Below, piece after piece: positions 60,209 to 64,000 of a DNA stretch of 64,000 nucleotides. Location of the stretch: positions 62,001 through 126,000 of the IMG/VR virus record IMGVR_UViG_3300035670_000020; one strand, given 5' to 3'. The notes beneath the pieces were generated by a model. That model worked only from the letters and a program-made list of their open reading frames with translations. It had not been told where the DNA came from and made no database searches. Both the position numbers and the translations under genes were made by a program. Source of the DNA: a virus. The first letter of the stretch is position 1. Every line of letters begins with the position of its first letter.

Positions 60209-61393
60209 ATGAATATCAAAACTCGCCGCTCTGCATTTACCCTTGTCGAACTTCTAGTTGTAATTGCTATTATTGGTTTATTAGTAGCAATTTTACTCCC
60301 AGCCCTTTCTTCTGCTAGAAATTCTGCTCAGGCAGCAGCAAGCGGATCAAATTTAAGCACATTTGGTCGTGGTTTCATGATTTTCTCCACAGAAGATAAG
60401 CGATCACGCATGAGTAGCGGCGCTTTTGATCATTTAAGAGATGGAGATGTTAGAAAAGTTGGATGGGTTGCTGATATTATTAGGATTAAGGTGTCAAATC
60501 CAGGTAAGGCGCTTGATCCAGCTAATACTTATCAGGTAAATGAAAAGGTTGCCGACTATATTGGAGCTACCAATACAACTAAAGCTAATCCTGTTCGCTG
60601 GAATAATAAAACAGCAGATGTTCATTTTGGTGGAGCTAATGGCCCCACAGATTTTGCTGGATCACCAACACAAGCACAAAAGAATAAATTATGGGAAGAC
60701 GGATATAACACAAACTATGCAACAACATGGCAGTTTAGTCGTGGCGATGTTGTTCCTGGGTCTGACGGAAAGATTAATTCTAATGGAGCTATGAATCCTG
60801 TAACATCTGATCCTTCTAAATGTCCTCTAGATGGTGACGGCCCATTAACAGAAAAGAAATTAACTGGTGGAGGAGTAAGTCGTGATAGAGTTGCTGTAAT
60901 GGGTGCGGCTCGTCCAGGCGACGGTTCTGATGCTCTTGTTACTGATGCAATGTTTACCACCTTTAATAATTTCTTTGGAACAGATCAAACAATGATTACA
61001 ACTGGAGGTATTTTAGTTGAATCATTTACTGATGGAATGAATTGTCCTTTTACTGATGTTACTCTTGGTGGTGGCACAGATCAAAAAATTCATGAAATTA
61101 ATGATATTTTCCCTATTCATGGTTCTCGTAAAACAACTGTTGGAGCAAATACTCTTCTTACAGGAGGATATGCCCAAGTTTTATTTGCGGACGGTCACGT
61201 TGCCAAAATTGAGGATGTGGGCGGTTATCAAGATAATCCTGACAGTTGGCTAGGCCCATATAAAACTGGTGGTGTTCCAACAGCCTCTTCGTTTGAAATT
61301 AATAAGAGTGGCTATGATGAAGTTAGAGAACTGATCTGGCTCCATCAAATAGGTAACTCGTCAGGTGGTGTTGGCGGAGGTTCTGTAGAGTAA
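60209..61393 (+). CDS. Type IV pilin-like / DUF1559-type protein, 394 aa
   Basis: The only long plus-strand gene. ATG at 60209 with GGAG 6 bases upstream gives MNIKTRRSAFTLVELLVVIA and IIGLLVAILLPALSSARNSA: a prepilin leader with Ala before the FTLVE cleavage site, then the N-terminal helix. Near the C-terminus is QVLFADGHVAKIED, the DG motif of the H-X9-DG/DUF1559-type proteins that are abundant in Planctomycetota, Lentisphaerota and relatives. The body is large and beta-rich. It could be a phage-encoded pilin-like surface protein, processed by the host prepilin peptidase. It appears to be host-derived. Confidence 0.88.
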   Translation: MNIKTRRSAFTLVELLVVIAIIGLLVAILLPALSSARNSAQAAASGSNLSTFGRGFMIFSTEDKRSRMSSGAFDHLRDGDVRKVGWVADIIRIKVSNPGKALDPANTYQVNEKVADYIGATNTTKANPVRWNNKTADVHFGGANGPTDFAGSPTQAQKNKLWEDGYNTNYATTWQFSRGDVVPGSDGKINSNGAMNPVTSDPSKCPLDGDGPLTEKKLTGGGVSRDRVAVMGAARPGDGSDALVTDAMFTTFNNFFGTDQTMITTGGILVESFTDGMNCPFTDVTLGGGTDQKIHEINDIFPIHGSRKTTVGANTLLTGGYAQVLFADGHVAKIEDVGGYQDNPDSWLGPYKTGGVPTASSFEINKSGYDEVRELIWLHQIGNSSGGVGGGSVE

Positions 61394-61428
61394 TTTTATA
61401 AGGGACTTACAAAAATCCTTGACTACTC

Positions 61429-61677
61429 TTATTTAACCTTTGTCCACTTGGGCGTGGGTAACGGACACTCCTGATCTCTCCACGCAAGTTTATTCATAAG
61501 AATTTCTTTGTCGTTAATGTTACAGCCGCAATGGTCGCATCGCTCTAGTTGAGCATCATAATATTCGCAGCTTTTGCAAATAGCTAGACGTTGTAAGATT
61601 AATTCTTTGGAGCTTTTTGGTGAGCCATTTTTAATATGTGTCCAAAGAGCTTTTATAAATCTAAGTATTCTTTTCAT
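61429..61677 (-). CDS. Small zinc-site phage protein, 82 aa
   Basis: The cysteine-rich centre (LAICKSCEYYDAQLERCDHC followed by GCNIND) and the C-terminal QECPLPTPKWTKVK match a small family frequent in phages with a CxxC-CxxCxC zinc site. No function is known. It converges with the pilin-like gene and starts the right-hand minus-strand group. Confidence 0.7.
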   Translation of the reverse strand: MKRILRFIKALWTHIKNGSPKSSKELILQRLAICKSCEYYDAQLERCDHCGCNINDKEILMNKLAWRDQECPLPTPKWTKVK

Positions 61678-61945
61678 TTTCTTTCTTTCCTATTTTTTGA
61701 ATTGTAGAATCAGCTCCAACTATCTCATACAGATCAACTTTATTGACTATCTCATTATCTTTAATCCAGCGTATTTCTCCGGTATTTAGACACACGCACA
61801 TCCTTGTGCCACTTTTCTTAAAGTCTGTAGTTAATATATACCGTAAATGATTGGTTTTACAATCACACGAACATATAGAAACCTCAAAACTATCTCCTGG
61901 AGATAATTCTTCGAGATAAAATTCACCTATGGCTTTATCGCTCAT
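61661..61945 (-). CDS. Hypothetical protein, 94 aa
   Basis: The family was not recognised. Small mixed protein (ELSPGDSFEVSICSCDCKTN, then MCVCLNTGEIRWIKD) with several cysteines but no clear metal motif. It overlaps neighbours by 17 and 11 bases, so it is coupled in the operon. Confidence 0.55.
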   Translation of the reverse strand: MSDKAIGEFYLEELSPGDSFEVSICSCDCKTNHLRYILTTDFKKSGTRMCVCLNTGEIRWIKDNEIVNKVDLYEIVGADSTIQKIGKKENEKNT

Positions 61946-62135
61946 CTTCTTGCCATCTGCTAAAATACTCAGAATATTTTTCTTCTTCGTATTCTTGCTC
62001 TTTCTCCTTTTTATTTAGTTTATCAACTCGATGTTCTCTGTTGATATCTTTGATGAATTTTTTATCTTTGCGCTTTTTCCCATAATTATTCTTGCGGGAA
62101 AATGCTTTGCCTTCAAACTCGTCGTTGTGTGACAT
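61935..62135 (-). CDS. Small basic hypothetical protein, 66 aa
   Basis: A very charged sequence (FSRKNNYGKKRKDKKFIKDI, then KLNKKEKEQEYEEEKYSEY), probably disordered. The family was not recognised. It ends within the start of the next gene (overlap 11 bases) and lies 2 bases after the protease. A nucleic-acid or protein-interaction role is only a guess. Confidence 0.5.
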   Translation of the reverse strand: MSHNDEFEGKAFSRKNNYGKKRKDKKFIKDINREHRVDKLNKKEKEQEYEEEKYSEYFSRWQEDER

Positions 62136-62137
62136 AA

Positions 62138-62887
62138 TTAGTCTTTTACCTTATTCTCCTCTATCCACTTAATATACGAACTCACCCTGGTGTGACCAGA
62201 CTCTTTATTATAGCGTCTACGTGTCTTTGTGTCAATCGTTTCCGATACAAAACTATTTACACCAGCTAATTTGCCGTCGATAAATAAACCGCCCCCACTA
62301 TCACCGCTCTGTATAAAAAATCCAAGCTCTTTTTGTTGGCGTGTCCCAACAGGAAACGGACAAAAAATCATTTCTGGTTTTGATCTATAGATATAGTTTA
62401 ATCCAGCCCTCTTATTTCCGTCATTATATAGTTTTTCGTCATGAAATCTCCCAGTAAATCCATAGCCAGCAACTTCCACCTTCTTACCTGTTTCGTTGCG
62501 ATCAGTAAATAGTTCTGGATATTTATCTAATTCAAAGCTTTTCTGAGAATATCCTAGAGCTAAATCTACAGTCGCAAATGTTTTTGAGTTATAGTCTTTA
62601 TGTATAAACACTTTTTCTAAAAGAAACTTTTTGGTCCCATGAACCACAACACAAATTTCTCTGTCATCAACAACATGAGCAGCCGATAAAACGTGGTGAT
62701 CGTCAATCATTATACAAGAACCACAATAAACTCCACCCTTGTCATCAGAAGCAATCAATAAACACACAAAAGGAAACTCGTTACCTTTTTCTATGTATTT
62801 TTCGTCTTTAGTATTTGGGTCAGTAACGCCCCCATAAGATATGGCTGTTAGAAATATAGCTAACAATAGTTGTTTTAAATATGTCAT
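62138..62887 (-). CDS. Exported trypsin-like serine protease, 249 aa
   Basis: A signal peptide (MTYLKQLLLAIFLTAISYGG) precedes a chymotrypsin fold: catalytic His in VLSAAHVVDDRE, Asp in FATVDLALGYSQ, and Ser in FIQSGDSGGGLFIDGKLAG. Cys residues (GVYCGSCIMIDD) suggest disulfides. It should act outside the cytoplasm, on envelope or host-surface protein. A GGTGTAT element lies 31-49 bases upstream. Confidence 0.9.
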   Translation of the reverse strand: MTYLKQLLLAIFLTAISYGGVTDPNTKDEKYIEKGNEFPFVCLLIASDDKGGVYCGSCIMIDDHHVLSAAHVVDDREICVVVHGTKKFLLEKVFIHKDYNSKTFATVDLALGYSQKSFELDKYPELFTDRNETGKKVEVAGYGFTGRFHDEKLYNDGNKRAGLNYIYRSKPEMIFCPFPVGTRQQKELGFFIQSGDSGGGLFIDGKLAGVNSFVSETIDTKTRRRYNKESGHTRVSSYIKWIEENKVKD

Positions 62888-62917
62888 ATTATATATCCTC
62901 CAGATGAGAAATTAACA

Positions 62918-62936
62918 TATTCTTATACACCTATTG
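62918..62936 (-). promoter_or_regulatory. GGTGTAT late-promoter-like element
   Basis: The minus strand reads TCAATAGGTGTATAAGAAT, 31-49 bases before the protease ATG at 62887, in the gap after the thioredoxin-like gene. It matches the core of the other elements. Confidence 0.5.
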
Positions 62937-62950
62937 AATTATGTGGGGAA

Positions 62951-63328
62951 TTATTCTATAGATTTTAGCCATTCCCTATATCTTTTGGGCATATATCCTA
63001 TTATTTTTCCTTTTTCTTTATCTTTATCAAATATCCTTGATTCTGGTATAGTCTTTATTCTATATTTCTTTTTAATCTCTTCGTCTTTTTCAATATCGAT
63101 ATAACACACGATATATTTATCTGATTCTGGAATACCGCCCAACAAAATGTCTCTTTTAAGTTTATGACAATAGGTACAGTATTCTGCCCCGAATATCACA
63201 AGGATCGGCCTGTTGGTTTTTTCGGCCAATTTTTGCGCTTCTGGTAACGACTCAATTATAAATCCTTCTGCTAAACTTGATGAACTAATGACTAGACCCA
63301 GAAATATCGCAATTAATATTTTTCGCAT
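62951..63328 (-). CDS. Exported thioredoxin-fold protein, 125 aa
   Basis: A signal peptide (MRKILIAIFLGLVISSSSLA) is followed by a thioredoxin-like fold with the redox pair in FGAEYCTYCHKLKRDIL (CTYC), and YRIKTIPESRIF providing the cis-Pro region. It probably works outside the cytoplasm, where it could form or reduce disulfides, for example in the adjacent protease. Its start overlaps the RuvB-like gene by 44 bases. Confidence 0.87.
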   Translation of the reverse strand: MRKILIAIFLGLVISSSSLAEGFIIESLPEAQKLAEKTNRPILVIFGAEYCTYCHKLKRDILLGGIPESDKYIVCYIDIEKDEEIKKKYRIKTIPESRIFDKDKEKGKIIGYMPKRYREWLKSIE

Positions 63329-64000
63329 GTTTACCTAGAATCCTTCCTTTTTGAGTTCTTTGAACCATCCCGGTTCTTAATAGATACGGCTCAATACTGT
63401 TTTCAATAGTGTCGATGGCAATACCTGTCATCGAACTAATTGCTTTCAGCCCTAATGGATTACCAATATTCTGTTGCAGAACTTGGATGTATATTCTATC
63501 ATACACATCTAGCCCATTTTCGTCTATCCCCTGTGTAGAAAATACTTCATCGACAGACAATTTGTTGTTATCTCCTGATGCTGTATACATTTGAAACCAT
63601 TGAATACGGGCGTTTAAGATTCGGGGCGTTCCTTTACTACGCTTTGCAATCTCGCTCAGAGCTTCATTATCAAGATTTAATCCAAGACGCTCGGTATTAG
63701 CTTTTGCTAATTGTACAAGCTCTGGGGTATTATAAAATCTCAGATGTTCTTTGATTTGAAAACGATCATAAAACGGCTGACTAAGACTTCCTCCACTAGT
63801 TGTGGCCCCAATAAGAGTAAAGGCTGGAATAGCAATTTCCTCTGGTTCTTTTTCCAAAACGATATTGATTTTGAAATCTTCCATTACTGGATAAAGAAAT
63901 TCTTCTACCAAAGTTGGCAAACGATGAATTTCGTCAATAAAAAGAACAGAGCGTTTAGTCATTCTCAATAGGTATGGAAGTATATTTTTGACCTTCCGAA
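63285..64000 (-). CDS. ruvB: RuvB-like Holliday-junction branch-migration ATPase (5' end outside window)
   Basis: The Walker B region SVLFIDEIHRLP, the sensor segment LIGATTSGGSLSQPFYDRF and the C-terminal winged helix (PLGLKAISSMTGIAIDTIEN, PYLLRTGMVQRTQKGRILG) identify RuvB, the hexameric motor that moves Holliday junctions. The N-terminal domain with Walker A is outside the window; reading upstream continues to base 64000 without a stop. No RuvA or RuvC homologue was recognised in the window, so a partner may be elsewhere or be the host's. Confidence 0.9.
   Translation of the reverse strand, partial: RKVKNILPYLLRMTKRSVLFIDEIHRLPTLVEEFLYPVMEDFKINIVLEKEPEEIAIPAFTLIGATTSGGSLSQPFYDRFQIKEHLRFYNTPELVQLAKANTERLGLNLDNEALSEIAKRSKGTPRILNARIQWFQMYTASGDNNKLSVDEVFSTQGIDENGLDVYDRIYIQVLQQNIGNPLGLKAISSMTGIAIDTIENSIEPYLLRTGMVQRTQKGRILGKHAKNINCDISGSSH

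Noticed and set aside
61394-61428. Bidirectional terminator between convergent genes
   Set aside because: Only a four-base-pair stem (AAGG/CCTT) can be drawn, with no clear T tracts.
1-64000. tRNA genes
   Set aside because: No cloverleaf or GTTCRANNC-type arm was recognised in the short gaps; a tRNA search program would settle this.

Overview
The window is part of a large, AT-rich, tailed double-stranded DNA phage genome. Evidence: tail-fibre and virion proteins, a phage-type nucleotide metabolism operon, PhoH, a RecA/UvsX-like recombinase, a small sigma factor, inteins and homing endonucleases, and almost complete coding on one strand with TAATG/ATGA stop-start overlaps. No terminase, portal or major capsid gene was recognised, so much of the genome lies outside. 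The only long plus-strand gene encodes a type IV pilin-like protein with an AFTLVELLVVIAIIG leader and a FADGHV motif, a type abundant in Planctomycetota and other PVC bacteria. This suggests, but does not prove, a PVC host. No tRNA gene was recognised, and no gene-free stretch exceeds 300 bases (largest gap 59983-60208).

Layout, read right to left because nearly everything is on the minus strand. 64000-61429: RuvB-like helicase (cut by the window end), an exported thioredoxin-fold protein, an exported trypsin-like protease and small proteins. 61393-60209 (plus): the pilin-like gene. 59982-51094: a macro-domain protein, then a sugar/surface island (several glycosyltransferases, RmlC- and RmlD-like enzymes, a B12-binding radical SAM enzyme, a methyltransferase). 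51094-45734: a membrane protein, an actin-fold ATPase, another glycosyltransferase, a nucleoside deoxyribosyltransferase-like protein, a virion-like protein, a GIY-YIG endonuclease and a sigma factor. 45687-38295: GMP reductase, HNH endonuclease, glycosyltransferase, PRPP-synthetase-like enzyme, NADAR-domain protein, then a NAMPT-like enzyme and small genes. 38223-35051: ClpP-like protease, DeoC-like protein, possible virion proteins. 34935-9154: tail fibres, adhesins and a lysis/membrane cassette, including two YadA-head-like repeat proteins, a sulfotransferase, a papain-like protease and at least five fibre proteins. 9102-1: dCMP deaminase, class I ribonucleotide reductase (small subunit with an intein), dUTPase, PhoH, HNH endonuclease, small proteins, and a RecA-like recombinase interrupted by an intein with class 3 features.

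Four things stand out. (1) A PRPP-synthetase-like and a NAMPT-like gene lie close together with a NADAR protein between them; a macro-domain protein and a deoxyribosyltransferase-like protein are further away. This resembles the phage NAD+ reconstitution pathways that counter NAD-depleting immunity. (2) Two promoter classes can be read by eye: near-perfect host-type TTGACA-N16/17-TATAAT promoters before dCMP deaminase, sulfotransferase, NAMPT, the sigma factor and the macro protein, and a separate GGTGTAT-nnTAA-like element before virion, lysis, exported and pilin genes. The second is a candidate late promoter for the phage sigma factor. (3) Two inteins interrupt catalytic motifs, in RecA (Walker A) and NrdB (between two iron ligands). 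(4) The pilin-like gene sits alone on the other strand with its own promoter-like element.

All family calls are from reading sequence motifs; no database search was run.
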